A stretch of 64,000 bases of DNA from assembly GCA_031292015.1 (NCBI GenBank), contig JARLHY010000114.1, positions 1-64,000 on the forward strand. Direction: 5' to 3'. The notes under the pieces were generated by a model. The model did not search any database, had not been told where the DNA came from, and saw only the letters and a list, made by a program, of their open reading frames with translations. Positions 41,195-49,003 of this stretch are shown here, in pieces; within the stretch, counting starts at the first letter, position 1, and every line of letters starts with the position of its first letter. This stretch comes from Negativicutes bacterium. Lineage in GTDB: Bacteria; Bacillota_C; Negativicutes; Sporomusales_B; JARLHX01. A program made the translations under genes and the position numbers.

Positions 41195-41839
41195 TTACTG
41201 TTTTCTGGCAAGAACGAAATAATGACAGCTCCGCCCGCCAGATTCGATTTCTTCCACATGCGTCAGGCGAAGAATTTCGAAGCCAGCCATAAGGCGACGC
41301 ACCTCGGCTTCATCGGCGTAATAATGGGGCACGTCAATTTCATGGCCATGGGTCTTGATCCTGGTATCGGCGTCAATAATCCGGCTGGCGGCATCGGTGA
41401 AGGATGGGTTCAGCTTGGACAGCAGGGTCAGGAATACTTCTCCCTTGTCGGCCAGTACCCTCCTTATTTCGCCGATCGCCTGCTCGACGCCTTGCCGGTC
41501 GGCGTGATAGATGACGTTGAATGCAACGATCCCGTCAAAGCATTTTTCCGGATAAGGCAGGGCCTTCATATCCCCCACCTGAGCCACTACAGGCAGGCAG
41601 CCCTCACTCGCCGCCTTGTTCAGGGCGGCCACGCCGACCTCCGAAAGGTCGAATGCGTCGACAACGAAACCTCTGGTCGCCAGGAACAGCGAATGCCGGC
41701 CGATCCCGCAGCCCAGGTCCAGGATGAATTTCCTTCCGTCGCACAGCCAACGCTCGCCCAGGGCGTGCATTTGGAGCGCCGCCTCTTCCCATTTTTTATC
41801 AGTCACTTCGTTCCACCGCCAAGGCTTTGATTGCAGCAT
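41195..41839 (-). CDS. Class I SAM-dependent methyltransferase
   Basis: 214 residues. Motif I is FILDLGCGIGRHSLFLA, motif II region VDAFDLSEVGVAALN, and GDMKALPYPEKCFDGIVAFN carries the acidic adenine-contact residue and post-motif. The C terminus has RSCHYFVLARK. The substrate is unknown. It lies 23 bases after the PhnD-type binding protein on the same strand; together they might process the imported compound, which is inference only. AGGGG precedes the ATG. Confidence 0.88.
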   Translation of the reverse strand: MLQSKPWRWNEVTDKKWEEAALQMHALGERWLCDGRKFILDLGCGIGRHSLFLATRGFVVDAFDLSEVGVAALNKAASEGCLPVVAQVGDMKALPYPEKCFDGIVAFNVIYHADRQGVEQAIGEIRRVLADKGEVFLTLLSKLNPSFTDAASRIIDADTRIKTHGHEIDVPHYYADEAEVRRLMAGFEILRLTHVEEIESGGRSCHYFVLARKQ

Positions 41840-41862
41840 CTTTTCCCCTCCGCTTCGCGCTA

Positions 41863-42756
41863 TTATTTAAGTTTGTTCAAGTCCAGATTAAGAATTTTTG
41901 CCGTTTCGCGGACGATATTATAATCGTCGTCCGTGATCGCCACATAACCCTCCACGGCTTTTTTCCGGTCCAGCACTTCCGGTGCCTCCTTATCCATGTT
42001 TAAAAAGATATCTTTTATCTTTGTCTTCCATTCCGGCGACAAATCCTTGCGCCAAGCCCAGGGAGAGCCGGGGATCGGGTCCGACTCGTAAATAACTTTT
42101 ATGTCCTGATCGCTGATCAGGCCTTCCTGCTTCATTTTCGCGTAGGTTTTGTCACTGTCGGCCCCGGCGTCAACCTTTCGGTTCTTCACCGACATCTCCA
42201 CAGCGTCATGAGTCCCGGCAAAAACCAGGCTTTTAAGGTCTTGCTCGGGATCGACGCCGTTCTTTTTCAAAAAAGCCCGTGGAAACAAATGCCCTGAGGT
42301 GGAGGCCGGGTCAACGAAAGCGAAGGTGTGCCCTTTCAAATCCTGCAGAGTGTTAATGCCGCTGTCCGGTCGGGTGACAACTAAGCTGCGATAGGTGGTG
42401 ACTCCGCCGACTTTCTCGACAGCAAAAACTTCGGCGTTGGCCTTTTCGGCGGCTAGAACATAGGAAAACGGACCAAACTGGACGATGTCCAACTTACCGG
42501 CCCGCATGGCCTCGATGGCACCACTGTAATCAGTGGCGACAAACAGTTCTACCTTCAGGCCGAGTTTCTTCTCCAGATAAGCAACTAGCGGACTGTAAGC
42601 TTCCCGCATGCGGGTGGCGTCTTCCGCCGGAATGGTGCCGACTCTGAGCACCTGGGGCCGGGCAGTGTTGGCTGAACTGGGGGCGGAACCGCAGCCGGGC
42701 AAGGCAAGACTCAAAAGCAAAAGCAATACGGTTACAGCCAAAGCGTTCTTTTTCAT
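41863..42756 (-). CDS. PhnD-family phosphate/phosphonate-type ABC binding lipoprotein
   Basis: 297 residues. The lipoprotein signal is VTVLLLLLSLALPGCGS. The PhnD/PtxB-type pattern follows: LRVGTIPAEDATRMREAYSP, FVATDYSGAIEAMRAGKLDI, FGPFSYVLAAEKANAEVFA, FVDPASTSGHLFPRAFLKKN and a C-terminal helix DDDYNIVRETAKIL. The family binds oxyanions such as phosphonate, phosphite or phosphate; some members bind other ligands. No permease or ATPase gene is adjacent. AGGAGAGG precedes the start. Confidence 0.88.
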   Translation of the reverse strand: MKKNALAVTVLLLLLSLALPGCGSAPSSANTARPQVLRVGTIPAEDATRMREAYSPLVAYLEKKLGLKVELFVATDYSGAIEAMRAGKLDIVQFGPFSYVLAAEKANAEVFAVEKVGGVTTYRSLVVTRPDSGINTLQDLKGHTFAFVDPASTSGHLFPRAFLKKNGVDPEQDLKSLVFAGTHDAVEMSVKNRKVDAGADSDKTYAKMKQEGLISDQDIKVIYESDPIPGSPWAWRKDLSPEWKTKIKDIFLNMDKEAPEVLDRKKAVEGYVAITDDDYNIVRETAKILNLDLNKLK

Positions 42757-42876
42757 TTCTTCCTCTCCTCCCTTGCGATTCCGACGGGTCTGAGGCGCTC
42801 AGCCCCGCAGTCAATGAGCCGGTCGGGCCGTCTCGCTTAAAGACCATGATTAGATGTCCGTACCGCATTGTTAACA

Positions 42877-42910
42877 TTCGTGTGCCGCTCCGCGGGGAGC
42901 GGCACACGAA
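42877..42910 (-). repeat. Perfect 15-base-pair hairpin in the PhnD-type gene leader
   Basis: TTCGTGTGCCGCTCC and its exact complement flank a 4-base loop, 120 bases upstream of the PhnD-type start. No U-run follows. Together with nested GACGG/CCGTC and CTGAG/CTCAG pairs nearer the gene (42776-42830), the leader looks structured. Confidence 0.6.
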
Positions 42911-42982
42911 ATATTCTCTTGCTTTCATTTTACCGCAGCCGGCAGGGTTCTTGTGTTAAGGAAATCCGAGGTTTTGTTAACA

Positions 42983-43027
42983 CAACAAAAAAGCCGGCGA
43001 CTTCCCCCTTACGGGAATCGCGCGGCT
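42983..43027 (-). terminator. Intrinsic terminator after the arsR-type gene
   Basis: AGCCGCGCGATTCCC pairs with GGGAAGTCGCCGGCT (minus strand, with mismatches), followed by TTTTTTGTTGTG. It lies 20 bases past the stop at 43047. Confidence 0.85.
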
Positions 43028-43046
43028 CATGTCAATAAGCTTGGTT

Positions 43047-43355
43047 TTACTTGCTCTCGTTTTTCCCTTGACCGGCAAATATCCGGTTCACCTCAGCCAG
43101 TGTTTCTTGTCTGACTTTGGCGGTCAGATATTTTCCTTTCCGTTCGGTCATGATCAGGCCGGCATTTTCCAGCTCCTTGATGTGATGGGAGATGGTAGGC
43201 GCCCCGAGCTTCAGGGAATGAATCATGTCGGTGACAAAACAATCACAGCCTGTTTCAAAATCGGCTTCATTCTTTTCGGCGATCTTGAAATACAGCTCCA
43301 GCCGCTTGGGATGCGAAAGAGCTTTCAAAATTTTGGCCAGTCTGACCGTATCCAT
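43047..43355 (-). CDS. ArsR/SmtB-family winged-helix regulator
   Basis: 102 residues. The winged helix is LAKILKALSHPKRLELYFKIAE, then LGAPTISHHIKELENAGLIMTE with the wing RKGKYLTAKV. GCDCFVTDMI supplies two cysteines at the place where ArsR-type proteins bind metalloids or metals, so a metal/metalloid sensor is likely. No adjacent metal-efflux gene is seen. An AGTTAC-N6-TACAACT-like palindrome upstream may be its operator. Confidence 0.9.
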   Translation of the reverse strand: MDTVRLAKILKALSHPKRLELYFKIAEKNEADFETGCDCFVTDMIHSLKLGAPTISHHIKELENAGLIMTERKGKYLTAKVRQETLAEVNRIFAGQGKNESK

Positions 43356-43385
43356 AAAATAATGGGTTCCCTTCGCGACTAAAGT

Positions 43386-43403
43386 AGTTACATTTTTACA
43401 ACT
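43386..43403. promoter_or_regulatory. Candidate ArsR operator
   Basis: AGTTACATTTTTACAACT is an imperfect palindrome 31 bases upstream of the arsR-type start. Confidence 0.45.
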
Positions 43404-43474
43404 GTCGAATTAATGATAAACCACTCGGCCTTTCCTTGTCAAGGCATCCGAGTGGTAGCCGTACAGCCGGCAGA

Positions 43475-43696
43475 TTATTCGGATTCCGGGCGCCGGACAT
43501 CCGCAAACGGGTCAGCCGAAAGCGGTGTCGACTCATCATTTATTACATAACCTGACCGCCTGGCGTTATCAATGCAGTCGCCTTTATTCTCGAAGCCTGC
43601 GGAATATGCAACAGCTTGAGCCGCAGAGGCACTGCGCTTCCAGCGCCATTGACCGTGGGAATCCAGATAAAACTTCCATCTGAACGTATTGGACAT
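43475..43696 (-). CDS. DUF1508 (YegP-type) small protein
   Basis: 73 residues. The DUF1508 signature is clear: FRWKFYLDSHGQWRWKRSAS followed by AYSAGFENKGDCIDNARRSGY. Members are small alpha-beta proteins found singly or in tandem. Their role is poorly known; a stress link is suspected. It has one unit here. The start has AGGAGGG. Confidence 0.85.
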   Translation of the reverse strand: MSNTFRWKFYLDSHGQWRWKRSASAAQAVAYSAGFENKGDCIDNARRSGYVINDESTPLSADPFADVRRPESE

Positions 43697-43775
43697 GTTC
43701 CCTCCTCTGCCTTTCTAACATGTCTACCCTTTGATTGGCATCAGGCATTTAGACGGTGGCCGGAGCCGTTTTCTT

Positions 43776-44078
43776 TTAATGACGGTTCCGGCTGAAGCAG
43801 TCGCTGCAGTAAACAGGCCGGTCACCGCTGGGACGGAAGGGAACTTGGGTTTCCTTGCCACACTCCGCACAGGTTGCCGGATGCATTTCACGACGCTGAT
43901 AGCCGCCGTGGCTGTACCCGCCTCCGCCGGAGTTCTGCTGTTTGCGGGCCGCCCGGCAATCGGGACAGCGGCCGGGTTCATTGGTAAAACCCTTTTCGGC
44001 AAAGAAGTCTTGTTCTGAGGCACTGAAGGTAAAGTCCTTGTCACAATCCCGGCAGGTCAGTGTTTTATCTTGGTTCAT
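43776..44078 (-). CDS. Double zinc-ribbon (CxxC) protein
   Basis: 100 residues. ATG 44078 has GGGAGG upstream. Two zinc-ribbon units are seen: LTCRDCDKDFTFSASEQDFF with RCPDCRAARK, and ATCAECGKETQVPF with VYCSDCFSRNR. A Gly/Tyr-rich linker (NSGGGGYSHGGYQRRE) joins them. This is the widespread zinc-ribbon family annotated as CxxC_CXXC_SSSS or zinc-binding protein, probably a nucleic-acid or protein-binding module. The function is unknown. Confidence 0.85.
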   Translation of the reverse strand: MNQDKTLTCRDCDKDFTFSASEQDFFAEKGFTNEPGRCPDCRAARKQQNSGGGGYSHGGYQRREMHPATCAECGKETQVPFRPSGDRPVYCSDCFSRNRH

Positions 44079-44224
44079 CGCGCAATACCTCCCTGAACTT
44101 ATAGGTTGATTTCGGTGGTTCATTCGATATTTTTTGCAAAACCGGCAGCGGCAATACCATGCAGATAATGGACCAAAACCGCGACCAGACTATTTTGCGC
44201 AAAAACTGGAAATCGCCAGGTCGC

Positions 44225-44258
44225 TTGCATTGCACCGGTTTGTATGCTAGCATAGTTA
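44225..44258 (+). promoter_or_regulatory. Promoter of the 6S-like RNA gene
   Basis: TTGCAT (44225-44230) and TAGCAT (44248-44253) are 17 bases apart. An overlapping alternative is TTGCAC (44230-44235) with TAGTTA (44253-44258), also 17 bases apart. Either would start transcription near 44260-44265, where the RNA's closing stem begins. Confidence 0.6.
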
Positions 44259-44261
44259 TTG

Positions 44262-44432
44262 TAGCCTGTAGTGCACGTCATCTTTAATATGTCCAACCTA
44301 CAAGATATTTAGGGAATCTGATGCTATGTAAGTTGTCGCGACACCAGCGAGTGGATGACAAAAACCATACTAGGATGCCCACCTGCTGAGAGCGGGTTTG
44401 GACATAGAAAGAAACGACACCCTGGGCTTCCA
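44262..44432 (+). ncRNA. ssrS: Probable 6S-like regulatory RNA
   Basis: The ~170-base stretch folds back on itself like 6S RNA. The outer stem joins AGCC (44263) to GGCT (ending 44428), and GTG-CACGT to ACGACAC. The next helix joins ATGTCCAACC (44289) to GGGTTTGGACAT (ending 44405). A large internal bubble follows (TACAAGATATTTAGGGAATC opposite CTAGGATGCCCACCTG), then an apical arm with CTATG/CATAC and GTTGTC/GATGAC pairs. Its own promoter and U-tailed terminator flank it. 6S RNA binds the housekeeping RNA polymerase. The symbol is tentative, since no sequence search was possible. Confidence 0.6.
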
Positions 44433-44447
44433 TATTTTCATTAAATG

Positions 44448-44475
44448 AGGATTTACCTAACGGTAAGTCCTTTTT
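44448..44475 (+). terminator. Intrinsic terminator of the 6S-like RNA gene
   Basis: AGGATTTACC pairs with GGTAAGTCCT over a TAAC loop and is followed by five Ts. On the other strand it may also end the beta-lactamase transcript. Confidence 0.88.
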
Positions 44476-44488
44476 ATTGCGTCAGTCG

Positions 44489-45292
44489 TCATAAAATATC
44501 AAGTTCCTGTAAGATTGATTGCGTAATCTCCCTGGCTTTTCCGCCGCTCGCTCCGTCTGCAGCCTGAATATTGGCAGCAAAGAAATAGCGCTTCCCCTGT
44601 TTTTCCACACAACCGACAAACCATCCTAACAGCCATTTATCATTTTGAAACCTTGAGCCGGTTTTGCCCATGAAACGTACTCCGTTATCCTCCGACAATG
44701 TAATGTTCTTTTTTACAATCGCCACATTGTCCAGGGAAACCGGCAACCGACCTGAGAACAGCCGGTGCAGCAGGTCCACCTGCTCCAGCGCCGATATTTG
44801 CAGTGACGACCGAAGCCAGAAGGTGGTCAATCCGCCGGAAATATCGCGGTTGCCATATTCAAGCTTATCGAGACCGGCCTGCATCCTTTCGCTTCCGATC
44901 CGGGCTGCGAGTTCCTGGAAATACCAGACAACAGAATCCCGGGTGGCGGAAGCCAGGGTCTGGTCGCGATTCCAGGCCGGAAACGGATATTGCTTGCCGT
45001 TCCACTTCATCAGGGTATATACATCTTCCGGATCTAAAACACCGGTTTCCAAACCGATAATCGAATTATATATTTTGAAGGTGGAACATGGTGATAAGCG
45101 CTGAGCGCTTTGGGGTTCGTTAAATACCAGATATCGGTCGCTAGCTTCGTCGTACATAACAAACGTACCTGTATACCCGGCGAAGTGCTTCCCGAGATCT
45201 TCCCTTGCTATGAAATCACTCGCGTTCGCGCCAGTCATGCATCCAAGCTGAAGGGCGACAGCGCACAACAGCGCCAAGAATACCTTTTTCAT
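44489..45292 (-). CDS. Class D beta-lactamase (OXA-type)
   Basis: 267 residues with a signal peptide (MKKVFLALLCAVALQLGC, cleavage near ANASDF). ATG 45292 follows GGAGGGG. All class D landmarks are in place: the serine nucleophile and lysine in SPCSTFKIYNS, RDSVVWYFQELA, the YGN box in LEYGNRDISGG, and the KTG box in VRFMGKTGS followed by WLLGWFVGCV. It should hydrolyse beta-lactams in the periplasm through a carbamylated lysine. The cysteine at the end of the signal core (GCMTGA) may make it a lipoprotein. An FHA-winged-helix gene lies just upstream. Confidence 0.93.
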   Translation of the reverse strand: MKKVFLALLCAVALQLGCMTGANASDFIAREDLGKHFAGYTGTFVMYDEASDRYLVFNEPQSAQRLSPCSTFKIYNSIIGLETGVLDPEDVYTLMKWNGKQYPFPAWNRDQTLASATRDSVVWYFQELAARIGSERMQAGLDKLEYGNRDISGGLTTFWLRSSLQISALEQVDLLHRLFSGRLPVSLDNVAIVKKNITLSEDNGVRFMGKTGSRFQNDKWLLGWFVGCVEKQGKRYFFAANIQAADGASGGKAREITQSILQELDIL

Positions 45293-45409
45293 TTGATCCC
45301 CTCCAAATTTCTTATTGTTCATCATGAGTCAGGTGTCTGATACATTTATGGTACTGCAATCCGGGCAAAGAAAGAATAGCTGTTCTCTTACAGTTGCATT
45401 ACAAGACAA

Positions 45410-45451
45410 AAAAGAAGCTGCTGCCCGCTAGTCTGAGCAATAGCTTCTTTT
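45410..45451. terminator. Bidirectional intrinsic terminator
   Basis: AAAAGAAGCT pairs with AGCTTCTTTT across a 22-base loop with inner pairing; it lies directly after the FHA-regulator stop at 45454. Confidence 0.8.
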
Positions 45452-45453
45452 TA

Positions 45454-46167
45454 TTAAGGTTCAAATATGCAGCCCCGTCCCCTGACCGTTCTCACCAGGC
45501 CGCTGTGGGCCCCAAGTTTTCTTCGCAGGCGATAGACCAGAACATTGATCTCCTCAACGCCTACATCAGGCAAACCATGATCAGGCGCCTGGCGCTCGGT
45601 CCATACGCTCTGTCTTATTTCGTCATAACTCACGAACTTGTTGCGCCGCTTATACAGCGCTTCCAACAGCAGCCACTCTTTAGCCGACAGGGCTATCACC
45701 TCATGATCCACTGCCAGTCTCATCTTGCCCAGGTCAACCATCACAGGCGAATCCGCCGGGGGATCATTGACAGTGCCTGTCGGTTGGGTTCTTTCAAACT
45801 CCATGGTTTTTTCGTACTCTCTCGAAATCACGACCCGAAAAACCGCCACATCAGAGGCCAGTCCTATTTTATCGCCATGGTTAAGGACATGGGCTAAGTG
45901 GGCTCCGATGGGCTGGCCATTGAGGGTGGTACCATGTTTACTTCCCAAGTCGGATATCATCCATACTCCGTCACACTGCTCAATGCGGCAGTGCTTGCGG
46001 GAAATAAGGAAATTGTCCAGACTGATTTCAGGAATGAACGAACTGGTTGGTCTTCCGATCAACAGCCTGGTCTGCTCTAACGGAATATAGGTTCCCTTTT
46101 CGTGGGAATTGCCTCTTTCGATCAGAAGACGGGCCGAGGCCGGCCCGTTATCCGTAAGTCCAGGCAT
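45454..46167 (-). CDS. FHA domain - winged-helix (OmpR/PhoB-type) regulator
   Basis: 237 residues from ATG 46167 (a TTG at 46188 is an alternative; neither has a strong ribosome-binding site). The FHA domain (~15-115) shows LLIGRPTSSFIPEISLD, ISRKHCRIEQ and DLGSKHGTTLNGQPIG, a phosphothreonine-binding fold. The C-terminal half (~150-237) is a Trans_reg_C winged helix (LSAKEWLLLEALYKRRNKFV, INVLVYRLRRKLG, VRTVRGRGCIFEP). It would bind DNA in response to a phosphothreonine partner from a Ser/Thr kinase. This is an uncommon architecture. It is upstream of the class D beta-lactamase gene, but a terminator lies between. Confidence 0.88.
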   Translation of the reverse strand: MPGLTDNGPASARLLIERGNSHEKGTYIPLEQTRLLIGRPTSSFIPEISLDNFLISRKHCRIEQCDGVWMISDLGSKHGTTLNGQPIGAHLAHVLNHGDKIGLASDVAVFRVVISREYEKTMEFERTQPTGTVNDPPADSPVMVDLGKMRLAVDHEVIALSAKEWLLLEALYKRRNKFVSYDEIRQSVWTERQAPDHGLPDVGVEEINVLVYRLRRKLGAHSGLVRTVRGRGCIFEP

Positions 46168-46324
46168 TGCAATCACCGCCCGTGCCAACAGAAAATACTC
46201 TTTTCTAATTTATACCAAAAGCCAGGCAATTGCAAGTATTGTTCGGATTTACGCCCGCCTCGGCCAGAGCCGAGATGCCGGATCGGTTCCTATGCCTCAC
46301 GCCAGGTGTATCAAGAAAACTTGA

Positions 46325-47215
46325 TCACGGTCGCTGCAAAAACTCAAGGATCTTTGTGTTTACCTGTTGAGCCTGGACGACGGCCAGATCGTGGCCGGCG
46401 CCGGGAATGACCTCCGTCTTTACCCGGGGAACCACTTCATTAAGGCGTTGTACGGCGTCCCAGGGCGAATAGAGTTTTTCGTTTTCGCCGAACAAAAATA
46501 GCAGAGGCTTATTCATACTGCACAGCTCGGCAGCGGTCAGAACGGTCGGCCGGACCGGGCGACGGGGCTTAAAGCAGCTTCTGGCCAATAAGATGGCGTC
46601 CACCATATCTTCCGTCAGCCGGCTGTCCTTGCGGGCCAGATCGGCAAACATCCAGCAAAAAAAGTTTCTGGCAAACAGGCGATGCGGCAAGAAACTGATG
46701 ACCGCGCGGGCGATGACGGCGGCCCTTATCGGCAGCACCACAGCGGCCGGCGCCAGCAGCACGAGTTTATTCACCCGATCGGGAAAACGCAGCGTATATT
46801 GACTGATCAGCCAGGCACCGTAAGACAGTCCCACAAAATTAATATTGTCGCCAAGACCAAGAGCGCCGAGCAGTTCGTCCAGCCAGGCCACCAGCCCGGC
46901 GGCGCCCCGGATCGGCCGGATGGCACGGCTTCGCCCGCAGCCGTAGAAGTCGTCAACGGCATAGGTCCGGTAATGTTCGGATAAGGTTTCGATGTTGGAC
47001 AGCCACTGCAGCGAACTCGATGCGGCCCCATGCAGCAGCACCAGCGGCTCGGCCGCAGCAGGCCCGCCGATCCGCACAAACGTCTCACCATAAGACGTCT
47101 GTACCAGCCTCGACTCGGCCGCAGCCGGCCAGTCCTTTTCCCGCCGGGCATAGTGCTCCAGGTACCGCTCTTTCGCGGCGGCAGACCGGAAAGGATGATG
47201 TGCGGAAATCGCCAT
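46325..47215 (-). CDS. Alpha/beta hydrolase
   Basis: 296 residues. The oxyanion region is EPLVLLHGAASSSLQW, the nucleophile elbow is FVGLSYGAWLIS, the acid is probably in LFLFGENEKLY, and the histidine is in VIPGAGHDLAV. The cap region has positively charged and aromatic patches (PHRLFARNFFCWMF). The reaction is unknown; an esterase or lyase is likely. It starts 29 bases after the methyltransferase gene on the same strand, so the two genes form an operon downstream of a TetR operator. Confidence 0.88.
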   Translation of the reverse strand: MAISAHHPFRSAAAKERYLEHYARREKDWPAAAESRLVQTSYGETFVRIGGPAAAEPLVLLHGAASSSLQWLSNIETLSEHYRTYAVDDFYGCGRSRAIRPIRGAAGLVAWLDELLGALGLGDNINFVGLSYGAWLISQYTLRFPDRVNKLVLLAPAAVVLPIRAAVIARAVISFLPHRLFARNFFCWMFADLARKDSRLTEDMVDAILLARSCFKPRRPVRPTVLTAAELCSMNKPLLFLFGENEKLYSPWDAVQRLNEVVPRVKTEVIPGAGHDLAVVQAQQVNTKILEFLQRP

Positions 47216-47244
47216 GGATTATCCCCCTGCGCTTACCGACAGAC

Positions 47245-48141
47245 TCACCGTGCATTACCGCCTGGAACAGATTTTTTCCTGGCGGCTGCAATCCTGAGCC
47301 GTTTGGTCATTACGCCAAAATCTTCCTTCGCAAAGTATCGATCCACCAGTGTGGCGTCATCCATGTCGTCAGCCAAAGCAAAATCATATTTGTCGAGAAA
47401 ATCACGGATATCTCCTTCAATCGCAAAGCCCGGCTTCTCCCCTGCCCTGGCGAGAGACTGATAATGTTCTTTTATCCGGGGATCGATATTTTCCTGCCTG
47501 ACTGCCGCAGCAGACGCATAATCAAAGACAAGCAGGCTATTATTTCCGGAAAAGCCGGTCAAGAGTTTGAAGGTGCTGTCCACAGACTGCCGGTCAAGAT
47601 AATAGATTAATCCTTCGAGAAGAAAAAGGCAGCGCTTACCTTTTTGGAATCCGGCTTCATCCAGTCTGGTGGCCAGCGATTCTTTGGTGAAATCGACCGA
47701 GACAAATGTCAGGTTTTCCGGCATTTCAACGTTAATTTCCTTTAGTCTGTTTATCTTGGCCTGCTGGGTTACAGGAGCGTCCAGTTCAAATACCTTCGCG
47801 CCGGCCAATTTGTCACGGAAACGAAGGGCCCGGGAATCAAAGCCGGCCCCGAATATCAGCACCTGTTCGGCGTCCGCCGCGAAACGTGCGAAAATATCAT
47901 CAATGAACTTGGTCCGGGCAATAACGAATTCATATATGCCGGGAACTTTAAAAAAGCGTTTCTGCAAAAGTTTCCGGGTAAAACCATGCCTGGCTGCGGC
48001 ATGAAGCAGCCAGGGCAGCAGCAGCGGGGCGACATAGTCCCCGCTTTTATAGCAGGGATTCTTCTCATAATAGGATATGGCCCGCATCAGGCGCGTGCCT
48101 TGTGCGGTTATGGATACTTTCGTGTCAATTCTCTTGCTCAT
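47245..48141 (-). CDS. SAM methyltransferase, leucine-carboxyl-methyltransferase family
   Basis: 298 residues. ATG 48141 has GGAGG upstream. The family pattern is RTKFIDDIFARFAADAEQVL, GAGFDSRALRF (motif I with the SAM glycines), FELDAPVTQQAKINRL and FLLEGLIYYLDRQSVD. This is the Ppm1/TIGR00027 type that methylates small acids or carboxylates. The target is unknown. A TAACGACCGGTCGTTA site lies 40 bases upstream, and the TetR-family gene of the same direction follows it upstream. Confidence 0.88.
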   Translation of the reverse strand: MSKRIDTKVSITAQGTRLMRAISYYEKNPCYKSGDYVAPLLLPWLLHAAARHGFTRKLLQKRFFKVPGIYEFVIARTKFIDDIFARFAADAEQVLIFGAGFDSRALRFRDKLAGAKVFELDAPVTQQAKINRLKEINVEMPENLTFVSVDFTKESLATRLDEAGFQKGKRCLFLLEGLIYYLDRQSVDSTFKLLTGFSGNNSLLVFDYASAAAVRQENIDPRIKEHYQSLARAGEKPGFAIEGDIRDFLDKYDFALADDMDDATLVDRYFAKEDFGVMTKRLRIAAARKKSVPGGNAR

Positions 48142-48180
48142 GCTTGCCTCCATTATCAGGTGGGAAAACCAGTCTTAATA

Positions 48181-48196
48181 TAACGACCGGTCGTTA
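48181..48196. promoter_or_regulatory. TetR operator upstream of the methyltransferase-hydrolase operon
   Basis: Perfect palindrome TAACGACCGGTCGTTA, 40 bases before the methyltransferase start, matching 48937-48952 in 14 of 16 bases. Confidence 0.8.
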
Positions 48197-48235
48197 GGTA
48201 AACTATAGTCTATATTGCAGAATAAGTCAACAGCA

Positions 48236-48278
48236 GCAAAAAAGCAAGGACTTCCCATCGCTGAGATATCTCTTGCTT
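48236..48278 (-). terminator. Intrinsic terminator after the tetR gene
   Basis: AAGCAAG pairs with CTTGCTT around an inner GAGATATCTC palindrome; the minus strand continues TTTTTTGCTG. It lies 25 bases past the stop at 48304, separating tetR from the downstream operon. Confidence 0.82.
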
Positions 48279-48303
48279 ATTCCTTCACCCAGGCAGATTC
48301 CCT

Positions 48304-48921
48304 TTATTTCCCCTGTATCCCCAGCCAGAAATTATGCCAGACCTTGTCGATCTTGTCGAGCTTCTGTTCTTCAGTCATATCGGCCATGAAGACACTCATC
48401 AGGGCGTACAGACCCTGCCGCAAGCTGTAGTAGGAGAGAAGAATTTCTTCCGGCGGAGCCTCCCGGATTAATCCTTGCCGCATACCCTCACTGATGATTT
48501 CCCGGTACTTGGCGCCCAGTCTCATTTCGTGACTTAAGGCTCTTGCCAGCAGTTTTTCCTTTAACGTCGCGGGAGGAAAAAACATGACCCGGTTCCAGAA
48601 GGCCCGCGCCTGGGCCGCTTCCTGTCCGGAGGAAACCTGAAGAGAGCCGAGATACTGCTTAAAAAGATAGTAAAGCCGCTCCGGCGGCGGCGTGTTCTCC
48701 GACTCGGCCAAAAGCTTTTCCATGCGATGGCTGTATGAGCTCTCAAGCTCTTCGTAAATTTCCCAGAACAGCGCTTCCTTGCTGGCAATAAAGGCGTACA
48801 GCGACGATTTTTTTATGCCTACGCCGGACGCGATTTTTTCCATACTTGTCGCGTCATAGCCATAGTCGGCAAATAAGGCAAACGCAACCTTTTTCAGCTT
48901 TTCCCTGGTTTTACTGCTCAC
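48304..48921 (-). CDS. TetR-family transcriptional regulator
   Basis: 205 residues, GTG start. The N-terminal helix-turn-helix is KLKKVAFALFADYGYDATSM and GIKKSSLYAFIASKEALFWE. The C-terminal ligand domain is leucine-rich. Matching palindromes at its own promoter and before the methyltransferase gene suggest it represses itself and the methyltransferase-hydrolase operon. Ligand unknown. Confidence 0.93.
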   Translation of the reverse strand: MSSKTREKLKKVAFALFADYGYDATSMEKIASGVGIKKSSLYAFIASKEALFWEIYEELESSYSHRMEKLLAESENTPPPERLYYLFKQYLGSLQVSSGQEAAQARAFWNRVMFFPPATLKEKLLARALSHEMRLGAKYREIISEGMRQGLIREAPPEEILLSYYSLRQGLYALMSVFMADMTEEQKLDKIDKVWHNFWLGIQGK

Positions 48922-48936
48922 CCGACTACCCCCATA

Positions 48937-48952
48937 TAACGACCAGTTGTTA
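48937..48952. promoter_or_regulatory. TetR operator at the tetR promoter
   Basis: TAACGACCAGTTGTTA, a near-perfect palindrome 16 bases upstream of the tetR start, differing from the downstream site at two bases. Confidence 0.75.
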
Positions 48953-49003
48953 GGTAAATTGTATTTCAGCCGACAGGGAAAGTCAATGAAAAGGGTATAC
49001 CGG

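Larger units (their letters stand above)
44079..44488. other. Intergenic region holding a structured RNA gene
   Basis: A 410-base gap without a protein gene. It contains a sigma-70-type promoter, a long self-complementary RNA and a terminator, all on the plus strand (see the separate entries). Confidence 0.7.
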
